The position numbers and the translations under genes are program-made. The notes under the pieces were generated by a model. It saw only the letters and a program-made list of their open reading frames with translations. It was not told the origin of the DNA and did not search any database. 64,000 nucleotides of DNA from Planotetraspora kaengkrachanensis (GTDB lineage Bacteria; Actinomycetota; Actinomycetes; Streptosporangiales; Streptosporangiaceae): contig NZ_BONV01000014.1 of NCBI RefSeq assembly GCF_016862895.1, positions 178,076 through 242,075 of the forward strand. The letters are read 5' to 3'. This document shows positions 11,192 through 20,139 of this stretch, piece after piece (positions within the stretch are counted from its first letter, which is position 1; each line of letters opens with the position of its first letter).

Positions 11192-13651
11192 ATGGAGCTG
11201 AACAGAAGGCAGTTCATCGTGGCAGGCGGGACGGCGGTCGCCGCCGCCGGACTGCCCGTGGAGCAGGCGGCCGCCTCCGCCGGGCACACCACGGACCACG
11301 CGAAGAACGCGGCGCCGCGAGGCGAGTGGCTGGCCGGGGAGACCCACGCGCACGACGACCACTCGTCGGACGGCAGCCTCCCCCGTCAGACCTCCAAGCA
11401 GGCGCTGCCGGGAAACCTCCCCGTCGGCGACCAGATCGCCGAGGCCGAGCGGATGGGGCTCGACTTCCTGCCGCTGACCGACCACCGCACCTACGACCAG
11501 CACTGGGACCCCCAGTGGCGCTCGTCGAAGCTGCTCCTCCTCCCCGGTGAGGAGGCGAACGGCTCCCCGCACGCCACCGTCCTCGGAGCGGTCGACACGA
11601 TCGTGGACGGGGCGAACCCGCCCGGGTCCCCGGCCTTCCGCCACGTCCAGCAGTCGATCTGGGACGCGCACGCCCAGGACGCGTCCTGGGGGACGGCCCA
11701 CCCCGACGACGGCGAGTACACGCCGGCGGCCGGGCCCAACGAGAACGCCAGCGCCCAGGGCGTGAACACGGTCGAGGTCTGGAACGTCGCCTCCGACCCC
11801 GACGCGGAGATCGACTACGCGGAGAACCGCTGGAACAAGGGGTTCCGATTCGGCGCGGTCGCCGCGAGCGACTGCCACTTCCGCGAGGTGTGGGGGAAGG
11901 CGAGCCCCGGCCAGCCCACCACCTGGGTGTTCGCCGCCGAGCGTTCCGTACGTGCGATCCTCGACGCGCTCCGCGCCGGCCGCACCGCGGTCTCCGCGAC
12001 TCCCCAGGGGGCGTTCGTCACGATCGAGGCCGACGTCGACGGCGACGGCGTGTTCGAGGCCATCGGGGGAGACGAGGTGATCGTCCGCGATCGCCGCCTG
12101 CCGAAGAAGGCCCGCCTGCGGGTGCGCATCCGCGGCGGCGCCGGGACCACGCTCCACGTCTACGCGTCCCCCGGCCGCTCCGCCGGTCCGCTGGCGACCT
12201 TCACCCCCACGTCGGCCGACCAGACGTACCTCGTGCCCTTCGCACTCAACGGCATCCTCAACGGCACCCACAACTGGTTCCGGGCCGAGGTCCGCGCGCC
12301 GGGAGACCCGTCAGGGGTCGAGGCCGACCCGACCCTCCCCGACCAGTTGCGCGCCGCGACCTCGCCGGTGTTCGTGTCGCTGCACGCGCCCGCCGCGCCG
12401 GCTCCCGAGATCGCTCTTCCGCCCGCGGAGACCCGCGACGACCACGCGGACCTGGTGCTCGGCGAGCCGGGCCGGTTCGCGGGCTTCGCCGACGTCGCGG
12501 GGCAGGGAACGGTCGCGCACGTCGTCGCCCAGGTCCACCGCGACCACCGGACCTCCGTCGTCTACCGCCGGGTGGAGCCGCACGGCCACGCCGAGCACAC
12601 GATCGAACTGTCGGCCGGCTCGCCCGCCGCGTCCTCACCGAAGGTCGCGGCGTCCGGCGACGACGTCTGGGTCGTGTGGCAGGACTCGCGCGGGCAGGAG
12701 CGCCCGTACCGGTCGCAGATCTTCCTGCGCCACAGCCGCAACGGCGGGCGCTCGTTCGAACCTGCCGTACGCCTCACGGACACGCAGGGCCGGGCGATCC
12801 ACCCGGCGGTCGCCGTGCTGGACGGGCGGCACGCCGTCGTCGCGTGGGCCGACAACGACGGAGGCGCGTTCGACGTCTACGCGCAGGTGATCGGAGTCGA
12901 CCGCGCCCCGGTCAACCTGTCGGCCGCCGGCAAGGCCGTCTCGGCGGGGACGCCCGCCACGGACGCGAGGTCGCCGCGCCACCCCGCCTCCCTGTTCCCC
13001 GCGATCGCCGCGGGGAAGGACGGCGGGCTCGTCGTGACCTGGCAGGACAACCGGTTCGACCCCGATCCGCTCTGGACCGGCCACACCCCGCCGGCGGGCC
13101 AGCCTGCCGGGGGCGGCACCGACCCGGACAACTGGCAGATCGTGGCGAGCGTCCGGCCCGCCAAGGGGAAGAGCTGGACCGGGCCCGTGCAGGTCAGCGC
13201 CGCCACTGACGCCGCGGACCGGCACCCCGGCATCGCCGTGGACCGCGACGGCACGTTCGTGATCATGTGGGAGACCAAGAGGCTGCAGAGCTCGGGAGCG
13301 AACCTGTCACTGCGCGCCAGCCGGTCCTCCGACGGCGGCAGGACCTGGTCGGCGTCCGAGCCGGTCGGTGCGAACCCCGACGCGATGAGCCAGCGCCCCA
13401 GCCTGAGCCAGGGCCGGGACGGCTCGGTCCGCGCGGTCTGGTACGACACCCGTTCCGCCGACTGGCGGTGGAAGGTCTTCACCTCGCGGCTCGACCGGGC
13501 CACGGGCTGGACGGCGCCGGCGCAGCTCAGCACCCTCGGCAACGGTGCCTTCCCGTCCGCGGCCGACGGCTTCGTGGTCTTCACCAGCGACCGGCGGGCC
13601 ACCCGCACCCAGCGGGACGGCACGCAGCAGATCTTCCTGCTGCGCGGCTGA
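11192..13651 (+). CDS. Tat-exported CehA/McbA-type PHP hydrolase with BNR region
   Basis: Exported 819-residue protein. The N-terminus carries a twin-arginine signal (NRRQFIVAGGTAVAAAGLP). Residues about 45-270 form a PHP-type metallohydrolase like CehA/McbA: metal ligands GETHAHDDHSSDGS, LPLTDHRTYD, PGEEANGSPHATVLG and AASDCHF are all in order. Roughly residues 410-819 are a separate beta-propeller-like region with sialidase/BNR repeats (VVWQDSRG, SRNGGRSFEP, VTWQDNRFDP, SSDGGRTWSASEP, VWYDTRS). Substrate unknown; CehA hydrolyses carbamate or phosphoester bonds. The ATG follows GAGGGGAACGCA. Export by Tat fits folding with metal before secretion. Confidence 0.85.
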   Translation: MELNRRQFIVAGGTAVAAAGLPVEQAAASAGHTTDHAKNAAPRGEWLAGETHAHDDHSSDGSLPRQTSKQALPGNLPVGDQIAEAERMGLDFLPLTDHRTYDQHWDPQWRSSKLLLLPGEEANGSPHATVLGAVDTIVDGANPPGSPAFRHVQQSIWDAHAQDASWGTAHPDDGEYTPAAGPNENASAQGVNTVEVWNVASDPDAEIDYAENRWNKGFRFGAVAASDCHFREVWGKASPGQPTTWVFAAERSVRAILDALRAGRTAVSATPQGAFVTIEADVDGDGVFEAIGGDEVIVRDRRLPKKARLRVRIRGGAGTTLHVYASPGRSAGPLATFTPTSADQTYLVPFALNGILNGTHNWFRAEVRAPGDPSGVEADPTLPDQLRAATSPVFVSLHAPAAPAPEIALPPAETRDDHADLVLGEPGRFAGFADVAGQGTVAHVVAQVHRDHRTSVVYRRVEPHGHAEHTIELSAGSPAASSPKVAASGDDVWVVWQDSRGQERPYRSQIFLRHSRNGGRSFEPAVRLTDTQGRAIHPAVAVLDGRHAVVAWADNDGGAFDVYAQVIGVDRAPVNLSAAGKAVSAGTPATDARSPRHPASLFPAIAAGKDGGLVVTWQDNRFDPDPLWTGHTPPAGQPAGGGTDPDNWQIVASVRPAKGKSWTGPVQVSAATDAADRHPGIAVDRDGTFVIMWETKRLQSSGANLSLRASRSSDGGRTWSASEPVGANPDAMSQRPSLSQGRDGSVRAVWYDTRSADWRWKVFTSRLDRATGWTAPAQLSTLGNGAFPSAADGFVVFTSDRRATRTQRDGTQQIFLLRG

Positions 13652-13683
13652 CCACCTGTCACCCGCCAGGACGGCGACCGCCG

Positions 13684-13739
13684 CCCGCACCGGGGCCGGA
13701 TCCTCCGATTTCACAATCTGGAGACGGCCGCGGTGCGGG
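13684..13739. terminator. Long imperfect hairpin after the PHP gene
   Basis: CCCGCACCG (13684-13692) pairs with CGGTGCGGG (13731-13739), and inside it GATT/AATC and CTCC/GGAG pairings extend the stem around the loop TCAC. It lies 32 nt after the PHP stop and 40 nt before the next start, so it may end one transcript or fold in the leader of the next. Confidence 0.45.
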
Positions 13740-13779
13740 GGCTGGTCCAAGTCCGGCGTTTCGGGGCAGGGAGTAGGGC

Positions 13780-15243
13780 ATGGGACGGCAACTCAGCGCC
13801 CTCGACGCGCAGTTTCTCAACTTCGAGACCGCCACGAACCTCGCGCACATCGCGGGGCTCAGCATCCTCGACCCGTCCACCGCGCCCGGGGGCGTGATCA
13901 CCCGAGAGGATCTGATCGAGCTGCTGCGCGACCGGCTCCACCTCGCGCCGCCGCTGCGCCGCCGCCTGGTCGAGGTCCCGCTGGGGCTCGATCACCCCTA
14001 CTGGGCCGAGGACGAGGAGGTCGACTTCGACTACCACGTCCGCGAGCTCGCGCTGGCGCCGCCCGGCAGCGACCACCAGCTCGCCGCCCAGGCGGCCCGG
14101 CTGCACAGCAGGCGGCTCGACCGGCGGCGCCCGCTCTGGGAGCTCTACCTGATCCACGGACTCGCGGACGGACGGGTGGCCGTCTACACCAAGGTCCACC
14201 ACTCGGCCGTCGACGGTGTGACCGGCGCCGAGGTGCTGGCCGCACTCATGGACTTCACGCCGGAGCCGCGCGAGGTCGCGCCGCCGGACGGCCCGCCCGA
14301 CGTGCCGGTCTGGCAGTCCGCGGAACGCGCCCCCGAACCCCTCGAGATGATCATCAGGGGTGTCGCGCGGATCCTGGACAACCCGCTGGCCCTGATGCGG
14401 TTCTTCGGCGAGGCCGTGTCGAGGCTCGACGAGGTCCCGATCATCTCCCAGATCCCCGGGGCCGGGCTGTTGTCGCGCCTGATCCGCGGAAGCGCCGGCC
14501 TGCCGGACCTGCCGCGGATGTCGGTGCCGCGCACGCCGTTCTCCGGACGGGTCTCCGAACACCGCAGGTTCGCGTTCGGTGCGCTCCCGCTGGAGGAGGT
14601 CAAGCACGTCAAGAACGCCTTCGGCGTCACCGTCAACGACGTCGTGATGGCGTTGTGCGCGACGGCCCTGAGGCGATGGCTGGACAAGCGCGACGAACTG
14701 CCCCGCCTGCCGCTGGTCGCGGGCATTCCCATCTCGACCCGGGGACAGCGGCCAGACGACTCCCTGGCCAACGAGGTCATGCTGGCGATGACGACCATCC
14801 CGACCGACGTGGCCGACCCGGAGGAACGCCTGAAGTCGGTCAACCAGTCCATGAAGCTCGTCAAGGACAGGTTCGCGGCCGCGCCCGCCACGTGGCTGCT
14901 GGAGTTCAGCCAGGCCATGCCGGCCGCGCTGAGCGCCCTCGCCAACCGTTCCGCCTTCCGCCTCGCCTCCCGTACGGCTCCCGCGATGAACCTGCTCATC
15001 TCCAATGTGCCGGGCCCCCAGTCGCCGCTCTACATCTGCGGCGGGCTGGTGCTGGCGCAGTACCCGATGTCGGTGATCACCGATGTCAGCGGCGGGATCA
15101 ACATCACGGTGTTCTCCTACGACGGGCGGATCGATTTCGGCATCGTCGTTGACAGGGAGATGGTCCCCGACGTCTGGGACCTCATCGACTATCTGAGGGA
15201 CGCCCTCGCCGAGCTCACCGAGCTGGCCGCGCGGCAGCGATAG
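13780..15243 (+). CDS. WS/DGAT wax ester synthase/diacylglycerol acyltransferase
   Basis: Enzyme of 487 residues that makes triacylglycerol or wax ester from acyl-CoA and diacylglycerol or fatty alcohol, usually at the inner membrane face. The N-terminus LSALDAQFLNFE is typical. The catalytic HHxxxDG motif is intact as HHSAVDG near residues 140-146, and the C-terminal NLLISNVPGP motif is near 405. Length is normal for the family. It is monocistronic, transcribed towards the kinase gene. Storage lipid synthesis is the probable role. Confidence 0.92.
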   Translation: MGRQLSALDAQFLNFETATNLAHIAGLSILDPSTAPGGVITREDLIELLRDRLHLAPPLRRRLVEVPLGLDHPYWAEDEEVDFDYHVRELALAPPGSDHQLAAQAARLHSRRLDRRRPLWELYLIHGLADGRVAVYTKVHHSAVDGVTGAEVLAALMDFTPEPREVAPPDGPPDVPVWQSAERAPEPLEMIIRGVARILDNPLALMRFFGEAVSRLDEVPIISQIPGAGLLSRLIRGSAGLPDLPRMSVPRTPFSGRVSEHRRFAFGALPLEEVKHVKNAFGVTVNDVVMALCATALRRWLDKRDELPRLPLVAGIPISTRGQRPDDSLANEVMLAMTTIPTDVADPEERLKSVNQSMKLVKDRFAAAPATWLLEFSQAMPAALSALANRSAFRLASRTAPAMNLLISNVPGPQSPLYICGGLVLAQYPMSVITDVSGGINITVFSYDGRIDFGIVVDREMVPDVWDLIDYLRDALAELTELAARQR

Positions 15244-15322
15244 CCGAACGCCGGGCCGTACGCGGGCCTCGAATCAGTGCGGCCGTCACGGTGGCGACGG
15301 ACCCGTGGCGGCGTGCTCCCGG

Positions 15323-16951
15323 TCAGCTCGGGACGGCGAACGCGCTGCCCGTCGTCTCCTTGCCGGTGACGTGCCCGACGCAACGGAAGATCCGGGAACC
15401 CGCCGCGAACCGCGCCGCGCTCGGCGGCAGCACGTCGACCTCCCACCTGTCGGGTGTCAGCTCCGCCGCGGCGCCATGCCGCGATTTGAGCAGGGTGTCC
15501 ATGGTGCACAGGCTCGCGACCGCGGGGTGCCTGGCCACCGTCTCCTGGTCGCTCGTGGTCAGCTCGAGGGGGAGGGGCGCGATGGCGTAGGTCTCCCAGG
15601 AGTGCGGGCCGTCACAGGGCGTCGCCCGTGCGGTCACGTCTCCGGCGGTCGACGTGAGGCCGTGCCAGCACTCGGGCTTGACGACGCACGCGGCCCCCAC
15701 CACTCCCTGCACGGCGGAGGCCGGGCAGCCGGCGGTGGTGACGGGCACTTCGTAATTCGGCGGTGGCGGGCCTCCCGGCTGTCCCGGCGGCGGCCCCTGC
15801 CGGCCCGCGTCGGGCGGCGGCGGAGGACGGTCGAAGATCAGGACGCCGACGCCCGCGGCGATCAGGAGGGCGAACACCGCGGCCACGACCGCGAAGATCG
15901 TCGACTGACGCGAGCCGCCCGCCGTCAGCCCGGAAGGAACGGTGTGGGGCCTGCCAGCCTCGGAGAGCAGATCCGGACCTGTCGAGTGCGGGTCCGGGGA
16001 CGGCCGCCCGGCCCCCGATCCGGTCACGGCGTGGAATGGTGCGGCAGGGCCCGCCGCCGGCGCCTGCCGTACGCCGGAGGACCCGGAGGACCCGGAGGAC
16101 CCTGAAGACATGGACGAGCCGTCGACGTCCAGGGAGGCCAGCGCGTCGCGGAACTCGGCGGCCGTCTGGATGCGCTGCGCGGGATCGCTGGCCATGCCGT
16201 GCCGCAGCACGGCGGTGAGGGGGGCGGGCACGCCGGGGATCTCGGGGAGGGGCCGCCGATGCAACACCATGATCACCGCGAGGTTGACGACGCCGCCCTC
16301 GGGGAAGCGTGGCGGCCTGCCCTGCAGCAGCGCGAACAGGGTGGCGGCGAGCGCGTACACGTCCCCGGCCGGGGTGGGCTCGGTCAGCTCGAACGCCTCC
16401 GGAGGGGCGTACGCGGGGGTGAGCGACTCCCTCGTCACCGACAGCTCGCTCCGCGCCGGGTCGCCACCGGGCCTGGTGGCCAGCCCGAAGTCCGACAGCG
16501 CCACCATCCCGTAGGAGTTGATCAGGATGTTGGCCGGCTTGACGTCGCGGTGCAGGACTCCGGCGGCATGCGCGGCGGACAGGGCGTCGGCGATCTTGAT
16601 GCCGATGTCGCGGACCTCGTGGACGCCCATCGGCCCGTTGCGCCTCAGCTGGTCGGCCAGCGATCCGCCGGGACACAGCTCCAGCACCATGTACGGCCGG
16701 CCGTCGGGGAGCATGCCCGCGTCGTGGATGCCGGCCACGTGGGGATGCCCCGACAGCGCGCCCGCCGCCGTGACCTCGCGCATGAAACGCCGCTGGTCGC
16801 GCTCCGACACCAGCACCCGGTTGTCGATCTTCAGGGCGACCTCGCGCCCCACGGCGAGCTGCCTGGCCCGGTAGACGACGCCGAACCCGCCCTGGCCGAG
16901 CACGCCGAGGACCTCGTACCCCGGCACCAGTGGCGCGCGCGTCTCGTCCAC
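15323..16951 (-). CDS. Transmembrane Ser/Thr protein kinase (PASTA-less PknB type)
   Basis: 542-residue receptor-like kinase. The cytoplasmic Hanks-type kinase domain spans about 10-270: glycine loop GQGGFGVVYRA, lysine in EVALKI, catalytic loop HRDVKPANILI, DFGLAT and an APPE motif, so it should be active. A Ser/Gly/Pro-rich juxtamembrane stretch precedes one membrane helix (TIFAVVAAVFALLIAAGVGVLIF). The outer part, about 170 residues, has six Cys and the segment CDGPHSWETYA, resembling the septum-formation-type extracellular domain rather than PASTA. The GTG start (16951) follows AGAGGCGGCGG; a GTG 45 nt upstream is possible. The ligand is unknown. Confidence 0.88.
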   Translation of the reverse strand: MDETRAPLVPGYEVLGVLGQGGFGVVYRARQLAVGREVALKIDNRVLVSERDQRRFMREVTAAGALSGHPHVAGIHDAGMLPDGRPYMVLELCPGGSLADQLRRNGPMGVHEVRDIGIKIADALSAAHAAGVLHRDVKPANILINSYGMVALSDFGLATRPGGDPARSELSVTRESLTPAYAPPEAFELTEPTPAGDVYALAATLFALLQGRPPRFPEGGVVNLAVIMVLHRRPLPEIPGVPAPLTAVLRHGMASDPAQRIQTAAEFRDALASLDVDGSSMSSGSSGSSGSSGVRQAPAAGPAAPFHAVTGSGAGRPSPDPHSTGPDLLSEAGRPHTVPSGLTAGGSRQSTIFAVVAAVFALLIAAGVGVLIFDRPPPPPDAGRQGPPPGQPGGPPPPNYEVPVTTAGCPASAVQGVVGAACVVKPECWHGLTSTAGDVTARATPCDGPHSWETYAIAPLPLELTTSDQETVARHPAVASLCTMDTLLKSRHGAAAELTPDRWEVDVLPPSAARFAAGSRIFRCVGHVTGKETTGSAFAVPS

Positions 16952-17040
16952 TTCCGCCGCCTCTCGCCCTGGGGGGAACGTCCGCGTCGCGCACACTACC
17001 GGAGTCGGCGCGCCGTCGATCGTTTACGCGGGGACAGGCG

Positions 17041-18351
17041 TCAGGCGGTGGGGTCCTGGGGCCGTTCGGGAGTCGTTCCGGCGAGCGGGACGGCCGAACC
17101 GTGCACCAGGTCGAGCTGAACCGTCTGACGGGGCAGCACCGCGTCCAGCAGCCAGTTGCCGGCGATGCGGGCCCTGCCGCCGGGAAGCGCGAGCAGGTGG
17201 TAGCCCCGGGTGACGGCCTTGGCCACGATGCCGGACAGCGGCACCCCCAGCGGATTGGCCGCCGCCTTGACCCCGCCCAGGTCGACGACGAACCCGAGGT
17301 CGCTGTGCTTGTACGGCTGCTTACTGCCCCTGCCCAGAGAGGCGGCCACGTTGTGTGCGACGCGCTTGCCCTGGCGCTGGGCGTGCTGGGCGGTCATGGT
17401 CGTGTACTCGCCCGGTCTGGTGAGGTCGGGGACGGCCGCGGCGTCCCCGACGGCGAAGATCTCCGGATGGCCGGGCACGTTCAGGTACTCGTCCGTCAGC
17501 AGGCGGCCCTTCTCCGTGGGCAGGCCCAGCGACTCCACGAAAGGATCGGGCCGCACGCCCACGCACCAGATCAGCGACCGGGTCGGCACGAACTCCCCGT
17601 CGGAGAGCTTGACCCCCTCGGCGGTCGCCTCGGACACGCTCGTTCCGGTGCGGATCTCCATCCCGCGCTTGACCAGGGTCCGGTGGGCGGTCCGGGACAG
17701 GTGCTCGTCGAGCTCGGGCAGGATGCGCGGGGCGAGGTCGGCGAGGATCCAGCGGAGCGGCTGGTCGCTCAGGCCCGGCCGGCGCCTGCGCGCGTCCCGG
17801 GTCAGCAGCTGGCCCTGGGCGGCGACCTCGGTGCCGGTGTATCCCGCGCCGACGACGACGAACGTGCAACGCGCCGTGCGCTCCTCCGGATCGTCGGCGG
17901 CGTCGGCCAGCTCGATCTGCCGGATCAGGTGGTCGCGCAGGTAGAGCGCCTCGCCGACGCTGCGGAACCCGTGAGCGTGGTCGGCCACCCCCGGGACGGG
18001 GAGCAGCTTGTTGACGCTGCCCACCGCGAGGACCAGCCGGTCGTACCCGAGTTCCCGGGAGTTGCCCTCCGGGTCCGTGCAGGTCAGCCGCCGGTTCTGG
18101 ACGTCGACGGAGTCGACCGTCGCGAGCAGGTGCCGTACGCCGGGGCAGTTGCCGGACAGCGGGATCGCGACCTTGCGCGGGTCGAGGATCCCCGCGGCCA
18201 CCTCCGGCAGCAGCGGGAGGTAGAGGAAGTAGTCGGTCGGGTTGATCAGGATGATGTCCGCCGTTCCCCGGGTGATCCGGGCGAGGCTCCTGGCCGCGGT
18301 GAAGCCCGCGAAACCACCTCCGACGATCACCACTGTCTGCCGTTCGGCCAT
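17041..18351 (-). CDS. ndh: Type II NADH dehydrogenase (NDH-2)
   Basis: Membrane-peripheral flavoprotein of 436 residues that oxidises NADH and reduces menaquinone without pumping protons. The FAD-binding Rossmann motif VIVGGGFAGFTAARSL is at the N-terminus and the NADH-binding VVVGAGYTGTEVAA near residue 165; GDAAAVP near 300 is the usual FAD-contacting motif. The C-terminal amphipathic part (GYHLLALPGG ... GNWLLDAVLPRQTVQ) fits membrane association. The ATG at 18351 has GGGAG 8-9 nt upstream; another ATG lies 6 nt before it. The menaquinone genes later in the window would provide its acceptor. Confidence 0.88.
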   Translation of the reverse strand: MAERQTVVIVGGGFAGFTAARSLARITRGTADIILINPTDYFLYLPLLPEVAAGILDPRKVAIPLSGNCPGVRHLLATVDSVDVQNRRLTCTDPEGNSRELGYDRLVLAVGSVNKLLPVPGVADHAHGFRSVGEALYLRDHLIRQIELADAADDPEERTARCTFVVVGAGYTGTEVAAQGQLLTRDARRRRPGLSDQPLRWILADLAPRILPELDEHLSRTAHRTLVKRGMEIRTGTSVSEATAEGVKLSDGEFVPTRSLIWCVGVRPDPFVESLGLPTEKGRLLTDEYLNVPGHPEIFAVGDAAAVPDLTRPGEYTTMTAQHAQRQGKRVAHNVAASLGRGSKQPYKHSDLGFVVDLGGVKAAANPLGVPLSGIVAKAVTRGYHLLALPGGRARIAGNWLLDAVLPRQTVQLDLVHGSAVPLAGTTPERPQDPTA

Positions 18352-18466
18352 GCTCATGCTCTCCCGGGTTCGCGGAATCGGCTGCCCTTGGCTGCCTGCC
18401 CTTTTTATGACAGATCGACCATCCAAAGACATAGAGAAGACGATTCGGCGGACCGGAATGTGACAG

Positions 18467-19288
18467 TCACTCGCCGAAACGGGACAGACGCCCCTTCGCG
18501 CGGGCGTGCCGGAGGGTCACCGTGTAGAGCGCGAGGGCCAGGGCGACGTACACGACGTCGAGCGCGGCCGCCGCGGCCATCCGGTCCCACGGGATCGGCG
18601 ACCCGGCGAGCACGTCCCGCATCCCCTGGAAGACGTGGGTCGCCGGGACGAACGAGGCGACCACCTGGAGCCCTGACGGCAGCACGGACACCGGATAGAA
18701 GACCCCGGCGATCGGCTGGAACACGAAGACCAGGCTCCACGCGATCACCTGGGCGCCCTCGCCGAAGCGCAGCACACAGGAGATCGCGGCGATGGCCAGA
18801 GCCCAGCCGAGGACCAGCAGCACCGCCATGAACGGCACGAGCGCCACCCCGACCGTGAGGATCCCGAACCCGTAGAGGACGTACGCCAGCGTGCCCATGA
18901 CGGCGACGCTGAAGACCACCTTGGTGAGGGAGAACACCACGAGCCCGCTCAGGTACTCCGCCGCCGTCAGTGGCGTGACGTGCATGTTCAGCAGATTGCG
19001 CGACCAGATGTCCTCGAGGAACCCCATGGAGACCTCGTTGGACGCCCGGTGGAGGATCTGCCACAGCAGCACGGCGCCGAGCAGCGTGGACACGATGAAC
19101 GGGACGTCGCCGGCCCGGAGGTACACCGTCACGAATCCCCACACCACGAGCTCGACCGTGGGCCAGAAGACGATCTCGAAGATCCGGACCGGGCTGCGGC
19201 GCAGCGCCGCAAGGTCGCGGCGGACGACCCCGCCGATCCGGCGGCGCCTGGCCGCCGCGCTGAGCGGCGGGAATGCCGTCGTCGTCAT
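18467..19288 (-). CDS. ABC-2 type transporter permease
   Basis: Membrane subunit of an ABC exporter, 273 residues, with six predicted helices and the ABC-2 pattern (DLAALRRSPVRIFEIVFWPTVELVVWGF; then GAVLLWQILHR). The C-terminal region FYPVSVLPSGLQVVASFVPATHVFQGMRDVL is characteristic of the family. It lies 43 nt downstream of its ATPase gene on the same strand, so the two form one operon. Substrate unknown; such pairs often export drugs, polysaccharide or lipid. Confidence 0.88.
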   Translation of the reverse strand: MTTTAFPPLSAAARRRRIGGVVRRDLAALRRSPVRIFEIVFWPTVELVVWGFVTVYLRAGDVPFIVSTLLGAVLLWQILHRASNEVSMGFLEDIWSRNLLNMHVTPLTAAEYLSGLVVFSLTKVVFSVAVMGTLAYVLYGFGILTVGVALVPFMAVLLVLGWALAIAAISCVLRFGEGAQVIAWSLVFVFQPIAGVFYPVSVLPSGLQVVASFVPATHVFQGMRDVLAGSPIPWDRMAAAAALDVVYVALALALYTVTLRHARAKGRLSRFGE

Positions 19289-19331
19289 CTCGCTGTCCTC
19301 CGCTCCACCGGATGTGGGATCCGGACTCCGG

Positions 19332-20051
19332 TCACTGGCGGGCGACCTTGAGGAACACCTCTTCGAGGTCCGCCACGCCGAAGAGGCCGGCGAGCTCCGC
19401 GGCCGTGCCCGTCGCGATGATCCGGCCGCCTGACATGAAGTGGATGCGGTCGCACATCCGCTCGACCTCGCGCATGTTGTGCGAGGTGATCAGCATGGCG
19501 CCGCCCCACTCCCGCGCCACGCCGACGAGCAGGCTCCGGATGCGGTCGCCCGCGTCCGGGTCGAGCGCGGCGGTGGGCTCGTCGAGGATCAGCAACCTCG
19601 GCCTGTTGAGCAGCGCCTTGGCCAGCTGGACCCGGGTCTGCTGGCCCGACGACAGATCGATGACCTTGCGCCGGAGCAGCGGGCCGAGCTCCAGCAGTTC
19701 GACGACCTCCGCTACCCTCCCCGCCGGGCGGCGCAGGCCGTACAGGCGGGCGAACGCGTCGAGGACCTCGCGCACCTGGAGCACGCCCGGCAGGCCGAGG
19801 TAGCTCGCGGAGAAGTTGACCTGGTTGAGGACCTCGGTGCGGTGCCGTTCCAGGTCGAGACCGAAGATCCTGATCCGGCCCGAGTCGGGCGTGACGAGCC
19901 CGAGCAGCATGTGCAGGGTCGTGGACTTCCCCGCGCCGTTCGGCCCGAGCAGACCGGCGATCTCGCCCTCGGCGACCGTGAGACTGACCTCCTCGACCGC
20001 CGTCACCGGGCCGAAACGCTTGGCGAGCAGGTCCGCCTGGAGAATCGCCAC
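19332..20051 (-). CDS. ABC transporter ATP-binding protein
   Basis: ATPase of 239 residues pairing with the following permease. Walker A GPNGAGKST, Q-loop region FSASYLGLPG, signature LSSGQQTRVQLAK (SSGQ instead of SGGQ), Walker B LLILDEPTAALDP and the switch His in ITSHNM are all present. The signature variant is mild and seen in active ABC-2 ATPases. The GTG at 20051 starts the beta strand of the ATPase fold; 12 more codons are open upstream but lie in Arg/Pro-rich, non-conserved sequence. Confidence 0.9.
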   Translation of the reverse strand: MAILQADLLAKRFGPVTAVEEVSLTVAEGEIAGLLGPNGAGKSTTLHMLLGLVTPDSGRIRIFGLDLERHRTEVLNQVNFSASYLGLPGVLQVREVLDAFARLYGLRRPAGRVAEVVELLELGPLLRRKVIDLSSGQQTRVQLAKALLNRPRLLILDEPTAALDPDAGDRIRSLLVGVAREWGGAMLITSHNMREVERMCDRIHFMSGGRIIATGTAAELAGLFGVADLEEVFLKVARQ

Positions 20052-20095
20052 CCGTCCAGGGTGCGCGGGCGCGCGGACGGCCCGCAACGGATTTT

Positions 20096-20126
20096 CCCCG
20101 GCGTACGGGCCGGCCGTACGCCGGGG
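20096..20126 (-). terminator. 13-bp hairpin after the symporter gene
   Basis: CCCCGGCGTACGG (20096-20108) and CCGTACGCCGGGG (20114-20126) form a perfect 13-bp stem with a 5-nt loop, 14 nt beyond the symporter stop. On the minus strand it is followed by AAAA, not T, so termination would not be of the classical type; it also insulates the ABC operon downstream. Confidence 0.6.
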
Positions 20127-20139
20127 GGATCCGCCGGAA

